NCBI RefSeq assembly: GCF_958298935.1
Contig: NC_084933.1
Coordinates: 5,315,001 to 5,379,000, forward strand
Reading direction: 5' to 3'
DNA from: Phragmites australis
Lineage: Eukaryota; Streptophyta; Magnoliopsida; Poales; Poaceae
DNA length: 64,000 nucleotides
Below are positions 21,338-33,474 of the stretch, piece by piece (positions within the stretch are counted from its first letter, which is position 1; each line of letters begins with the position of its first letter). The position numbers and the translations under genes are program-made. Below the pieces are notes generated by a model. The model did not search any database. It was given only the letters and a program-made list of their open reading frames with translations, and was not told the DNA's origin.

Positions 21338-23163
21338 TCATCACTGGAACTCTAGATCCACCAAGCTCTGACGACCCAAGCTGCCGTACACCATCACCAG
21401 ATTCAACCGAGCCTCGTCGACTATGGCGTGCCACCTTGGAAAGTTCACCGAGCCACCCTGGTGCTTTTTCGTTGCTCAACGTCGAATCCACCCACAGAAA
21501 CCCACTTCCGACGTGTTTCTTGCCATGCACCATCCCAGGATAGGTCATGGTCGCCGCCGTCCCGTCGGAGGTCAAGGAGGACGAGCCGTAGCCATTCAAT
21601 CTCGATTGGATGGGTTAGATTAGATCTAAGATACCTATTTGGTTAGGTTAGATCGTTGTTGTCCGATCCATGATGAAGCTTTTAGATTTTATTTAAACTT
21701 AGTCCAATCAGTCACCCAGTCATCTGCCACATGGTTGTTCACGTAAGCCCTAGGATTCAGGTGTTGTCCAGTCAGCACAGAGTCATCCTACTATGTCAGC
21801 CGCCGCCTCATCTGACACCTCAGTGGCCACGCAAGGGTGATGTCAACCCGTAGCCCACGTGGCAATGCAAATCGGCAACATAGTCAGCTTATTATTTTCT
21901 TTTTGATTTTTTTATGTTGCTCACATAATAAATAGGATAATTGCGCAATAAATGTGCTTTCTAGTAAAAAATAATTCTAGTAATTAGGATTAAATTTATA
22001 ACAGTTTAATAATGTTTATTAATTCAATTTAATGTTTTATAGTGTTATATAATTCAAAAAAGTGTTATTAAATTTTAGAAAAAACCTAGAAATTCATATA
22101 TTGCTTCTAAAAATTCTAGGAAAATTCCTAATCACATATTTTCACCTATAGTTAGTTATTTTGTTTTGTTTTAATTTTTTGGAAAGCATAACTTGTCAAC
22201 CATAGCTTCATTTTGATTTGTTCTTTCGCTAAAATTTGCAAAAAACTTAAATATTGAGTGATGTTGTTTGTCGTATCCTATTTGGTTCTTTTTTTATCTT
22301 GATGCCAACTTTCCAGAGGAGTGAGAAAGATTACAGCATCATGACCTTGCAAACCCAGCTGAGTATGGTGAAGACAAGTTTTTTCCTTATCCATATTGAT
22401 CTGAATTTTCATAAAAAATTTTGTTTTACAAACATGAATGCTAATAATATTGTTGGGAATCCAAAGTGAGGCATTACCCTGGTTTTTCATTATCATCCTT
22501 GTCTCCATGGTTATGGTTTTGGTTATGGAAGGGTAGGTCATGCTTAGCCTTGCTTTGGGATGGTGATAATGATGATGACTCAATTAAATGTGATATTGGT
22601 CATATGCAACTATGATAAACGATGATGATATAATTTGATCAAGTGATTTGGATGAGACCGGTACAGGTTGTATGGTTGGCTTTTTGGTAGTCTTGCTCAA
22701 ATCTAAGGACTGAAACGTGGAGCAATAATTTTAAGTTAATAGTATAATCATAAGCTTGATATGGGACGGGTCAAACCGATTAATTTGCTTTACTTTGAAC
22801 ATTATGTAGACCATTTTCTTGTACGGAGTGTAAGGGTGTACTTCTTTTGTTTCTGTAAGGCGTAGGAGGGGGCATCCACTATTGAGGTGTATACACACTA
22901 TGGTGAAACCTTAGCAAGTATGCACATGTGGAGAAGGGCTTTGTAAAGGTTTTGCAATGGATTCATAGTGCACACCTTGGAAGTGTGTGAGAGTTATCTG
23001 CGACCAAAGGATGCTAAGTAAATACGGATGATATTTCTTGTGGGTAAAGTGTACAAACTTTGCAGAGTGTAAAACAGAATATTTAGCCATGCTCACGATG
23101 AAAAGCGGCAAGGAAAACCTCAAATAATTTTAACTTGATGGTTTGGTTAGTTTGGTCAATAAC
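21338..23163. other. Unassigned sequence, probably older retroelement remnant
   Basis: 21338-21630 is moderately GC-rich with short overlapping frames and no recognised protein. 21640-23158 is AT-rich without a gene. Because a complete LTR element is inserted at 23164 and similar AT-rich non-coding sequence resumes at 29340, this may be one older repeat split by that insertion, but I could not identify it. Confidence 0.35.
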
Positions 23164-23824
23164 TATTGGGGGAAAATGCCTTAGCCCACAGGCAATACTA
23201 GGAAGTCGCCGGCTGGTGCCACTCCAGAGCCCAAAGGCTTCAGGCTCCCCACCGAGATTACAACGTCCGGAGGCCATAAGGGCTCATCAGGCTGCTCCTT
23301 CTCCATGCAGGGGAGGAAGCTATTCTTTGAAGGAAATATTAGCAAAGAAAAGACACCCCCTATAGTCATATGATACGAAGTGAATGACAGTTAATGCCAA
23401 TCCAAGTGGAGGCCATCCTGACACCCAGGACAGTGTGGCGCCGGGCCGCAATTGATAACTAGCTTAGCATCCCACCCTTACGGTTGCTTGCACCAATGTA
23501 TTTGCCATAATAGATAATATTGTCTAGGTAGGGGTAAAGTATTTTTACTAGGGCTCAAGCTATGTAAGTTCGACTGGTCCTAGGCCCTGCAGTATGGTGA
23601 TAACTTGTATCGTTATTTCTATAGGGGCAAACTTGGATGTTTATACCCAGAATGGCACTATAAATACAGACCCCTAGCCACTAGAACAGAGGGGACACAA
23701 AATATCCTTTAACGGTCAATACACAAGGTGTTCCTTCCTGTCCACTTTTTCTCCAAGCTTGATTCATTCGTGTGAATGTGCTCTCACTGTGCTTGTTCGT
23801 GGAAGATATTTTCTTTCGCCAACA
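23164..23824 (+). repeat. 5' LTR
   Basis: Starts tattggggg (the canonical TG is decayed to TA) and ends cgccaaca. It aligns along its length with 28674-29334, including ggctcatcaggctgctcctt and the tataaata-containing region actataaatacagacc at about 23649, a likely promoter. Confidence 0.9.
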
Positions 23825-23825
23825 G

Positions 23826-23845
23826 TGGCGCCATCCGTGGGGATC
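23826..23845 (+). other. Primer binding site candidate
   Basis: TGGCGCCATCCGTGGGGATC follows the 5' LTR after one base. TGG-first sequence complementary to a tRNA CCA end is expected here. The same stretch follows the LTRs ending at 49065 and (on the minus strand) 56607, supporting a shared primer. The tRNA is not assigned. Confidence 0.7.
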
Positions 23846-24522
23846 TGAATAAAGAAGTACAAAGAGAAGTAGGACACCACCAAAGATCACCGAGACGCTA
23901 GCCCAAGCAGTCGTAACCATTGCCACACCCATGAAGAAATATGCATGGTAGCTGGGACCAAGCGCACATGTGCCCCCGCCAGCTTCGCAGCTTGGCATTT
24001 TGGCGACCCTTCGGCAAATGAGGACCCAATAGGTTGGGTTGGCACGGAGGTCCAGGTTGGCGTGGAGGCTTTCTAACAACGGCGCGGTGAAGACCTCACC
24101 GCTCCGATGGTTTTGGGCACTCGAACCCAAGGGTTTTCATGTTTGGGCCTAGCTCCGAGGCACTCGTCTGATAACACCCGAGACATCCCTTACCGAACCA
24201 ACATCTTCAGAGAGCCTGGCTACCCAGCATCCTCCTCAACCCCCTCTGGCAAAAGAGGATTCCAAGGGGGACTAGGACTTTGGGGCACGCAAACCCCGCC
24301 AACGCCATCGATGTAGCTGCCATGCAAGAGGCTCTAAGTCCATCCCCATCAAGAACACATAGTCAGGACTACTCCCGCTCCGAAATCCAGTTCGCCCGAC
24401 AGCCTTGCTGGCCTCCCCAAACGGAGAAGGGCTTTGGGGAAACCACAGGCTTCGGTGTGAACAGCCCCTACTGACATTGTTGACGCCAACCACAGGCTTT
24501 GGTACCACCGAAAGTGTACGAG

Positions 24523-24610
24523 TGTATCTTGCAGAGGCCCAGACATGGCCACAACACTGATGACTGAAAGACCCTCATAACTTTCTAGGAGGAGTACCTC
24601 GAAAGGTAGG
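24523..24610 (+). pseudogene. Gag zinc-knuckle relic
   Basis: One frame reads CILQRPRHGHNTDD-stop-KTLITF-stop-EEYLER. The pattern C-x-x-x...GHNT-x-D-C-x-TL-x-TF-x-EEYL is shared with the related element at 49810. It resembles the C..H..GH....C zinc finger of Tat-lineage Gypsy Gag proteins. The last Cys codon is TGA here. Other parts of Gag are not recognisable. Confidence 0.6.
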
Positions 24611-25429
24611 AAGGACACCTGACAGGGGAGGAAGCCGACGATGGGTGACACAGGGGTCGTAGGATTAGAGTGGGCCCCTACGCAGGTCTCCAAGCCTTTG
24701 ACCCAGCTCTGCCACCGCCAACTCCGCTGCCGATGATACAATAACCCAGTGATGAGGGTTGAGCCATCCTGACAGCCCTGAGCATAATGGAGCACGGTAG
24801 GTCGTAGACACAGGGGGGCCCTGCCTTAGCCTCCGGATGGTTGGAGCTCTCAGTGCGCCTCCCATGTAGGGCTCAGTACGGGTGCGGTCGGTTGGGGGAA
24901 AAGACACTGGGGCCCAGTAAGAAGGCCCTGGGTGCTTTGAAGGTCCACAAGACCAAAAACCTAAAGTAGGCGACTCAGGCCGGAGGGGCCAACCCTTCCG
25001 CCGCCTCAGAACTAAGAGGGCTTCTGGGCCTCCAACCTTGTGGCGGAGACCTTATTTTGGCAAAGGTATGCCTATGACCGCCTAGCAATAGTTTGCCTAG
25101 CCAGTATCTAGCCTAGCTGTTGTATGTCTCTACGACAGATAGCTACCAGGTAGAAATAGTAGAGCTCAAGTTATATCTCTGTTTCCATAGTAGATAGTAA
25201 AGCTTAAGTCATATTCCTATTCATAATAGACAATAAAACTTAAGTTATATCTTAGTTTTGCATGTGCTGAGAATAGCTGTCCGGCCTAGCCATCACTTGT
25301 GTCGCAGCTAGCATTTTGCTGACAACAGTAGATTGTAAAACTTAAGCTATATCCCTGTTCAAAGAGTAGGTAGTAAAGACTTAGTTTATGTTATGCCTTC
25401 TCTTAAATAGTACACATCAATGAAAGCCT

Positions 25430-26010
25430 ACACACCTGTAGGCACAGCATGCCTAGATCACCTGAAAGGCATATTATGCCTAGGTCACCTGGAAGGCATT
25501 GCATAGCCTAGGTAATGTAGATGCCACACACCAGAGGGACACCTTGGTAGCGGAGATGCGACGCACCTGAGGGACATCCTCCGTGGCAGACACACCCACG
25601 CACCATTGGCATAGCATGCCTAGGTCACCTGGAATGCATTGCATGGCCTTGGTAGGTAGTGGAGCCTACATACCTGCAGGGGCAGCATGCCTAGGTCACT
25701 TGGAAGGCATATTATGCATGGGTCACCTGGAAGGCATTGCATAGCCATGGTAGTGCAGATACCAAGCACCAAAGGGATATCATCGGTAGCGGAGAGTTGA
25801 CGCACCCGAGGGACATCCTCGGTGGCGAACACACCCACGCACCATAGGCATAGCATGCCTAGGTCACGTGGAAGGCATTGCATAGCCTAGGTAGGTAGTG
25901 GAGCCTACACACCTGCAGGCGTAGCATGCTAAGTCACCTGAAAGGCATTGCATAGCCTCGGTAGTGTAGATGACACGCACCAGAGGAACATCCTCGGCAA
26001 CATGGGTCAC
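25430..26010 (+). repeat. Tandem array built on CATGCCTAGGTCACCTGGAA
   Basis: Imperfect long unit of roughly 200-250 bp, each with two CCTAGGTCACCTGGAAGGCAT words followed by a CGCACC-GAGGGACATCCTC segment, repeated about two and a half times. A related array occurs at 50580-51700 in another element. It is non-coding. Confidence 0.8.
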
Positions 26011-26343
26011 CTAGAAGGCAATAAGAATTCAGCTTTGCTCACACCCAAATCGACAAAACACCCCTATAGAATCACACCCACTGGCCGCTATCGGCCGCAG
26101 AATGCGAGGGGGCCAGGAAAGGGAGATAGCTGATGCATTGGTGCGACAAAAATTTAAGGCAAAAGGTGAAGTCAATACAATACAGTTTCATCTTCACATA
26201 TTCATATATCATACATAAAGAACATACCCAATATTAGGTAAAAGTCCACTCTGTGTGCCATGAAAGCTGGTATGGACTCCTCTGCTGCCCGCTGCCTGAA
26301 CGTGGCTAAGGGACGAGGGAGTCATGGACCGCCTTCCCGTCCC

Positions 26344-27470
26344 CAGCCATCGGCTTCACCTCTAGCAAATGTCGCAGGGCTCCGGATGGCTGTACCTCTG
26401 GAGCATGACCACGGCTAAAGGTTGAGGGGGTTGCGGACCACCTCCTCCGGCCCAGCCATCGGCTTCACCTCTAGCAAATGCCACAGAGCTTTGAATGGCC
26501 CTACCTAAGGAGCTTAACTGTGGCAAAAGGCCGAGGGGGTCACGGACCGCATCCCCTGGCCCAGCCATCGGCTTCACCTTCGACAAACGTCGCGGGGATC
26601 CAGATGGCCCTGCCTGTGGAGCCTGACCGTGGCTACGGGCCGAGGGGGTCATGGACCACCTCCTGTAGCCCAGCCATCGGCTTCACCTCCGACAAACATC
26701 ACATGCCTTAACATGGCCCTACCTCCGGAGCCTGACCGCGGCTAAGGGCTGAGGGGATCGCGGAGCGCCTCCCCTCGCCCAGCCATCGCCTTCACCTCTG
26801 GCAAATGCCGTGGGGCTCCGAATGGCCCTGCCTTTAGAGCCTAACCACAACTATGGGTTGAGGGGGTCGCAGACCGCCTTTCCCCTGGCACAGCCATCGG
26901 CTTTATCTCCAACAAATGTCATGGAGCTCCGAATGGTCTGGTCTCTGGAGCCTGACTGCGGCTGAGGGGCAAGGTGGTCATGGATCGTCTCCCCTAGCCC
27001 AGCCATCGACTTCACCTTTGTTAAATGCTGTGGGGCTCCAGATAGCCCTGCCTCTGAAGCCTGACTGCGGCTAAGGGCCGAGGGGGGCGCGGACCCTCTC
27101 ACCTGACCAAGCCATCAGCTTCACCTCCGGCAAATGCCACAGGGCTTTGGATGAACCTACCTCTGGAGCCTGATCGCGACTAAGGGCCGAGGCGGGCATG
27201 GACCCTCTCACCTGACCAAGCCATCGGCTTCACCTCCAGCAAACGATGTGGGGCTCCGGATGGCCCTACCTCTGCAGCCTGACCACGGCTAAGGGCCGAG
27301 GGGTCGTGGACCACTTCCCCTGGCCCAGCCTGCGATGTCACCTCTGCTAAAGACCTTGGGGCTTCGGATGGCCCTACCTCCAGAGCCTGATCACGGCTAA
27401 GGGCCGAGGGGGTCGCGAACTGCCTCTCCTGGCCTATCAATTGGCTTCACCTACCTTAACTCCTCCGGCG
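26344..27470 (+). repeat. Tandem array, about 11 copies of a 110-bp unit
   Basis: CAGCCATCGGCTTCACC recurs near 26344, 26453, 26562, 26671, 26780, 26891, 27000, 27110 and 27220, then in degenerate form near 27327 and 27435. The steps are 106-113 bp. Each unit also has GGAGCCTGACCGCGGCTAAG and GGCCGAGGGGGTC. It lies inside the LTR element, between the first array and the 3' LTR. Confidence 0.9.
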
Positions 27471-28673
27471 CACCATTGTACGGCTCCGGGTGGCCCCACC
27501 TTCAGAGCCCGTCTGCTGAGCTCCGGGCAGATTGTTTTGAGTCAATAATCTAGAACAAAGTTAGAGAGAAGTCTGAACCGACATCGGATAGAAGAAAGGG
27601 TATATCTTGCTAAAAGCGTATAAAGATGTGTCTGGCCACATATTCAGAGAATCACCATACACTTCGATCCGAGAAAAAACCCTAAGCGGATCCAAGGATT
27701 TAGTTATATTACTGAAAACTTGCACATACAAAGAGGAGCACCGACATACAGGAAAAAAAATCCTGAGAGAGAAAACCAGAGGGAGAAAGAGTACAAGGTT
27801 ACAAAAGAAAACTCTGAAGCCCTAACAGCGGCCGCGCACGAAGCGGCGTATGTGCTTCATCTGAGGCCTACCACTGTGGAGGCTCATGCAGTAGCCTGCC
27901 CCCAAGCTGTCGGAAGACGAGGACAATGAGACGTCCTCGACAACCCTCTTTCCCTCCTCCTTGGCCTCTTTTTCCATCTGGGCTGCCCCTTTCTTTGCCT
28001 CCGCCTTCTCCTCCTCATCGATCTCCTTCCTCAGTAGATCCCAGTCAACCTCCCCTTCATCATTGGAGATATCAATGATTTCGACGGGAGTGACTGATCG
28101 GATTGGAGGTTGAGCCAGAGCAACGGGAGGTGGCCCCCTCTATAAGGATGGAAGTACGATTGCCGTCGGTTCCTACCTTGCAAGCACTGGCTCTAGCCTG
28201 GCAAGCATGCCCACAAAATCGCTCACCTCTGGAGGACCACTGTCACTTCACGTCCTTAAATACTTGGGCAAAGAAAACTAGGAGAATACCTTGCTTCCGC
28301 ACGCAATCTTCACTGTGATAATTTAAGTGGTGAAAGGAATCACTATCAGGGGGGCTGAAGGGCTCACTCCGGCCCCCACATGGGCTCCGAAGCACGGGCC
28401 TCTGTCACAACCTCAACGGCCTTCGGCTCCAACGATGGCTACGCCTCCGACCTCCACATAGACTCCGAAGCCTAGGGGATAGCAATTAGTTCCCTCTAGA
28501 CAACATCATCTCTATTGGAGCCTCGCCACCATCACTCACAGTCACTATAGAGAGACTCCCCGATGGTGAGGGGTTGTTCAGGAGATCTTGACTATGAGAC
28601 TGGGCTGGAGTTAATTTGTTCTAGACATCTGCTCACCCCTCCGAACCTCAGGGTCAACAGATGAGGGGGGTAC
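27471..28673. other. LTR element interior, 3' portion, no gene
   Basis: Mixed GC-rich, non-coding sequence between the 110-bp array and the 3' LTR, ending with the polypurine tract gatgagggggg at about 28660-28670. Short frames here have no recognisable family. Confidence 0.6.
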
Positions 28674-29334
28674 TGTTCGGGAGCATTCCCCAGCCCACAG
28701 GCTTTACCAGGAAGTAGCTGGTTGGTGCCAATCCGGAGCCCTAAGACTCCGGGCTCCCCATCGAGATTACAACCTCCAGAGGTTGTAAGGGCTCATCAGG
28801 CTGCTCCTTCTTCAGGAGGGGAGGCAGCTAGCCTCTAGAGGAAATACCAGTAAAGAAAGGACACCCATGTAGTCATCTAACATGAAGTGACCGGCAGTTA
28901 ATGCCAGTGCAAGTGGAGGCTATTCTGACACCTGGGACAGTGCATCGCTAGGCCACAATTGACGATCGGCTCGGCATCGCACCCTTATGGTTGCTTGCAC
29001 CACTGTATTTGCCATAATAGATAATATCGTCTAGGTAGGGGTAAAGGTATTTTAACCAGGACTCAGGCTGTATAAGTTCAACCGGTCCTAGGCCCTGCAG
29101 TATGGCAGTAACTTGTATCGTTATTTCTGTAGGGGCATACTTGTATGTTTATACCCCGAATGGCACTATAAATATAGACCTCTGGCAACCAGACCAGAGG
29201 GGACATAAAAAATCCTTTTAACGATCAATACACAAAGGTGTTCCTTCCTCTCCACTTCTTCTTCAAGCTTGAGCCATTCGTGTGAATGTGCTCTCACCAT
29301 CCTTGTTCATGGAAGATATTTTCTTCCGCCAACA
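28674..29334 (+). repeat. 3' LTR
   Basis: Starts tgttcggg and ends cgccaaca; same length (661 bp) as the 5' LTR and collinear with it, but clearly diverged. Confidence 0.9.
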
Positions 29335-30403
29335 ATAATGGTGGTGGGAACTGTGATTAAGGTGTTGGTTTTAGTCAACCTTTGTGGTTGAACCCTGGTT
29401 GAGGTGTTGAAGATTGGTTAAGTCAAGATGGTTAGAATCTTGAGGTAGTTATTTATTTACTGTTGTTCACTTAATTATTTATTCTTTTTTCAACTGTTTC
29501 AAAAGTAATGTTTTTATATGCAAAAGAGCCATAATTACCATATTATTGTTAAAGCCTTCATATGCATATTATTTTCCTCAGAACTTGTTGAATACGACAA
29601 GTGCTCATACTTGCTATCACCAAACAAGCTCAGTTCGAGAAGATGTTGGAGAGTTCACGGAAGATGGATCGTTCTAATTTGTTTTCTACGTCGGTTTGCA
29701 TGTAGAGTCATCCTGAAGGATAAAATCTATGTACTTCCAATGCAGTTTTATTTGCTTCTTTGTCCTTCGAAGGTCGCTTTTGTAAGATGATTTAAGTACG
29801 AATAAGTTGGATATTGTAATGATTATCATCAATGAAGTCACTATATGATGGGATTGGTTGCTAGGCTCAACACAAAGATTAGATTGGTAAGCTTCTCGAA
29901 CCGGTCTCGACAAGTTCTTTCCTCTGGGGTCTGATTGAGGCATATGAGTACTTGATGGATATCCCACTTCAGAACCTTTCAAATTAATCAGGTTCCAGCT
30001 CTATATTAATCCAGGAAGGTCTTCAAATCATCACACAAAGCTGCTGCTATTTCTTCTAGGTTGTACACCATCTTTATGGGACCTTGGGCCATATAATTGT
30101 GTATGGGACCCATGCCCAAGTTGTTGGGTGCCTCCACCACCAGGGGCACCAAGGGATGCCCTTGAACGTCCTTCCCCTTGGCCGTCACCTCCATGACCGC
30201 CCCTTCATGTACCCTCTATATTACTATGTGTTGTCGCATCAGAAACTTGAGTTTTGTTGAGTTCTAATTTTCCTTCGTGAAACTGACATTCTCCATATTA
30301 CTTGTATGGATTAGATCAAGTTTTCTGAATCACCCCCCCCCCCCCATTCTTGTTCTCTTTGCTTTATCCATGTTTGTAATTTCAGATTGTATTCTTTTAC
30401 GTT
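29335..30403. other. Unassigned sequence between LTR element and CACTA element 3
   Basis: AT-rich to 29990, then a moderately GC-rich part (30000-30210) with a minus-strand frame (30194-30006) that I do not recognise. A 14-base C run lies near 30333. No gene is supported. Confidence 0.4.
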
Positions 30404-31440
30404 CACTACTACAAAATCCCTAAACACAGTCGGTTCAAATACCAGGATCATAGTTGGTTTTGAAAAATGGACTATGATGGTTAACACAGTAAATTCTTTG
30501 CTTTATGGCCTTGTTAGAAATTCCCAGTCAATTTTTGACAACATATCACAGTCGGTTCCATGCTACAGCTGACTAGGATATCTTCATTATTTCAATAGGT
30601 TATATCCTTGAACCTACTTCAATAATACATTGATTACCAGTCAGGTGATGGCAAAAGCTGGCTGTGATAGATGGTTATCACAGTCATTTCTTGTTAAGAA
30701 CTGACTGTGATAATCTAGCACAGTATATCTCCCCTGACAAGCTATGGTTCAGACCAAGCAGAGCTAACCAAACAAGAGCTGCTCAGTTTGAACAAGAGGT
30801 CTTAGGGGCAGTGGCCATTTTTCAATATTTGGGAGACGATGCTCAAAGTTTCTGAAGATGCTTTCATTTTTGGTGATCCAAGGTATGTAGCTTTGATCTA
30901 GATACCTTGATTCAATAGATAGGATCTAGAATGGTTAGTTCACTTCTAGGGTTTAGGTGTATGCAAGATGCATGTGATTCTAGCCATTTAAGGCCTCAAT
31001 TATAGATGTAGTTTTTGTTGATGTTAGAGATCCATATGAATCTAGCAATCTAGAGATCCAAAATCTTTGTCCAATTTTGGGGTTGGTTCATGAATGGGAA
31101 AATTTAGATTTATTTAGGTGAATATGACAAGGAGCTATTTGATGAGAAATTTTTATCTCATTTGGATGAAATTAGCTACATTTTTTAGCTACATATTTTT
31201 CAAATTATAATTAATTATTGTTACTTATTGTTTATTTAATTAAGAAATAAATTAAAATTATTAACATATTTTTCTAAATTTATAGATGGACCGAGGATGG
31301 ATGTACGATGCACCAAGACATGGTCAAGAGTACATCAATGGTGTGTCGACTTTTACAGGAGCCGCCGAGGACAGGTTGAACAGGAAGAAGCGACATATAC
31401 TTGCCCATGTGCCATTCTAAGGGCTTCAGTGCTGCAAATG
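30404..31440 (+). mobile_element. CACTA element 3, truncated: left terminus and start of TnpD
   Basis: The terminus CACTACTACAAAATCCC starts at 30404 and is followed by its own subterminal repeat (ACAGTCGGTTC and ACTGACTGTGATAA forms) to about 30720. AT-rich leader and the first TnpD codons at 31286 follow. The rest of the element, including the right end, is absent. Confidence 0.8.
31286..31420 (+). pseudogene. N-terminus of a CACTA TnpD transposase
   Basis: The ATG at 31286 begins MDRGWMYDAPRHGQEYINGV, the hallmark start of the Transpos_assoc domain (compare WTYDAPRHGEIYIKG in the relic at 8 kb). The frame shifts and stops at 31418-31420, and the remaining transposase is missing. It is the 5' exon only, within truncated CACTA element 3. 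Confidence 0.85.
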
Positions 31441-31587
31441 GCGGACGCAAGGGAACCAATTGGGGGGAGGGGGTGCTTCTTCCTCTTCCTCTTCCTCCCC
31501 CTCATCTGCATCTTCTTCCCTTTCTTCTCTTACAATAAAATGAATGGGGGATGTAGCTCCCCAGGCCCCCTTGGATCCACCCGAGTG
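31441..31587. other. Junction sequence between CACTA element 3 and the defensin relic
   Basis: Contains ggggggaggggg and (CTTCCTCTTCC)-like simple sequence. It is not assigned to either neighbour. Confidence 0.4.
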
Positions 31588-32395
31588 TACCGTTGCATGG
31601 ATGGTGCCTTAAAACTCCTGCTTGACAAAAGGTGCTTTAATTCTGTTAGGTATCTAGAAACTTTAGGGATGGAAACGGATCGAATACACATGGAATCGAA
31701 TTCGGATAGTATGATTTACCATATTTTAATCCGAATATGAATACGGATCCGGATATCCTCGAATACGAATACGAATAAGATAGTTCGAATACGAATCCGC
31801 ATTCGGATATCTACTCGATCTTCGAAATTTAGGTCTGAAATTTAAATTTTTGAAAAAAATTGACTGAAATTTGATAAAATTCAACTGAAATTTGTTCTAA
31901 TTTGATTGGGCCGGAATTTGAGAAAAAAAATTTCAAAATTCATGTTGGAAATTTAAATTTTTGATCAAATTTAATTGAAATTTGATGAAATTTGACTGAA
32001 ATTTGTTCCAATTTGATTGGGTTGGAATTTCGTTCATATCTAAAATTTCTAAAACTTTAGCAAAATTTGGTTCCCTGGTTGGTGGATACGGATACGAATC
32101 GGGTATATCTCGAATTCGGATATCCACATTTGAATCCGAATCTCGAAAACGAATTCGGATATATCCATTTTAGTATCCATTTCAGAAACGAATACGGATA
32201 CGAATATTCATATTCGTATTTTAACAGATACGGAATCGGATAATTTGGATTTCCTGCCATCCATTTCCACCCCTAAGAAACTTACATGTACTATTTGCTT
32301 CTAGTAACTATAAGATGCTGTAAGAGCTATGAGATGGATCATGCATGCAAGTTATCTATAGTTCATGTTTTTCTTTGCAATGGTGTGGATTCCGT
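31588..32395 (+). pseudogene. Third defensin-locus relic: 3' flank only, split by a MITE
   Basis: 31593-31663 matches the defensin B 3' flank (gcatggatggt, cctgcttgacaaaaggtgctttaatt), and 32284-32385 continues it (acttacatgtactatttg, taagatgctgtaagagctatgagatgga, then ttcatgtttttctttgcaatg after an internal deletion). There is no coding exon. The two parts are separated by the 612-bp hAT-type element at 31664-32275. It shows that the defensin locus once had at least three copies in this stretch. Confidence 0.75.
31664..32275. mobile_element. hAT-type MITE, 612 bp, with perfect 8-bp target duplication
   Basis: The inverted termini are TAGGGATGGAAACGGAT and its near complement ATCCATTTCCACCCCTA. 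The 8-bp sequence AGAAACTT is duplicated exactly on both sides (31656-31663 and 32276-32283), which is the hAT signature. The interior is non-coding, with repeated GAATACGAATACG / TTCGGATAT and AAATTTGA-type words. It carries no transposase. Confidence 0.9.
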
Positions 32396-32877
32396 CGGGT
32401 AAAAAAAAACACATCCTCAAACTGTAAACTTGTGTTGGTGCTGCTCATCATTGGTGTTATGTCAAACAACTAGATTGATACCTCAAATTTAACTCCTGAA
32501 GGTCTTGATGCAACAGAAAAGCCATTCTTTGATGAGGCGCATACAAGAGCCTAATTGATTAGCTGATGGACAATGATCAGGCTTGATAAGATTGATAAGA
32601 AACATATTACCTTAAGATCACAAAGAAACATGATAAATTGAGGAGTGTGGATTGGATTGATTCTTTACCACCAACAGTATTATTTTGGGAAATCATTGAT
32701 ATGATTGGAGAAGGACACTGTTGAGGGGAGGAGTTAATTTTCATTGGAAAACTAGGAGAATTGGACAAGGAGTTTGAGACGAAAGTTTGTTTAAACTTCC
32801 GTCTCAAATTAACTTAAGATAACCCTCATGCTAAAGAATTCCTGATAGAGTATTTTTATACCATATGACATATTGAT
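32396..32877. other. AT-rich spacer, no gene seen
   Basis: Non-coding AT-rich sequence between the defensin relic and the small CACTA-like element. Nothing recognised. Confidence 0.4.
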
Positions 32878-33062
32878 CACTACCATATCAAAGCATAAAA
32901 CCTACAGTGATAGTTAGCCATGAACCAGTAATGATACTTAGTATCAATGCGGGTTTCGAAACCGACAATAATAATCTATAATTAAACTAGCAGTAAAACA
33001 GTTTTTGATCCGTCAGTGAAGCAGTTTTTGATCCGGTATTGATGAGAAATTTTGTAGTAATG
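32878..33062. mobile_element. Small CACTA-type non-autonomous element (185 bp)
   Basis: It starts CACTACCATATC and ends TTTTGTAGTAATG, a decayed CACTA terminal pair. The interior has paired words such as CAGTGATAGTTAGCCATGAACC and TTTTTGATCCG(T/G)CAGTGA. The flanking triplets are gat and aat, a 2 of 3 match. Confidence 0.5.
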
Positions 33063-33474
33063 AATGTTGACTATCGTCCATGCTACAGCCAGGCATATAC
33101 TCCTAGGCCCTAAAATTGATGACCTTAATATCAGCCGCCAAAGAAATGACACACAATGTTGCCAATTCAAAATGCTAACGCCACTCATCAATGGTTGTTT
33201 ATCTCTCTAGTAAAGTCCAAAGCTAGTCACTTCAAAAAGGTTGTAGTCGTTCATCAGCTGCATGTTCTGCTGTTTTAATCCATTCCACTATATGATAATC
33301 GATTTACCAATTAATCCTTGGTCCCAATCTACTACATTAGTGCATTAAGTCCCTGGTGCTTTCATTCCAATATTTTTAGTGGAAAAAAGATTTTATTAGA
33401 CTCGAGGCTCAACTAAATTGCTGACCACACGACTGGTTATAAAATCCAGAAAATTATCGATCCATAGATGAGAA
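33063..33474. other. Probable LINE 3' flank, no gene seen
   Basis: Sequence downstream of the LINE RNase H stop. It may include the LINE 3' UTR. A short AT-rich tract (ggaaaaaagattttatt) near 33380 is not clearly a poly(A) tail. Confidence 0.4.

Larger units (their letters stand above)
23164..29334 (+). mobile_element. Non-autonomous LTR retrotransposon (Gypsy-derived), complete with two LTRs
   Basis: Two LTRs of 661 bp (23164-23824 and 28674-29334) flank a 4.85-kb interior. A primer-binding-site-like stretch (TGGCGCCATCCGTGGGGAT) begins at 23826 and a polypurine tract (gatgagggggg) precedes the 3' LTR. The flanking 5-mers are ataac (23159-23163) and ataat (29335-29339), one mismatch apart. 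The interior holds a decayed Gag zinc knuckle and two tandem arrays, but no protease, RT or integrase. The two LTRs differ at many positions by eye, so the insertion is not recent. Confidence 0.9.

Noticed and set aside
22254..22583. Opposing short frames in AT-rich sequence
   Set aside because: No motif, opposite-strand shadows of each other, and surrounded by non-coding sequence.
25430..27470. Regular repeats that could suggest a CRISPR array
   Set aside because: Units are 110-250 bp, contiguous and without unique spacers, and they lie inside an LTR retrotransposon in plant DNA.
30006..30194. 62-codon minus-strand frame
   Set aside because: No family resemblance and no support from codon pattern or neighbours; left unassigned.
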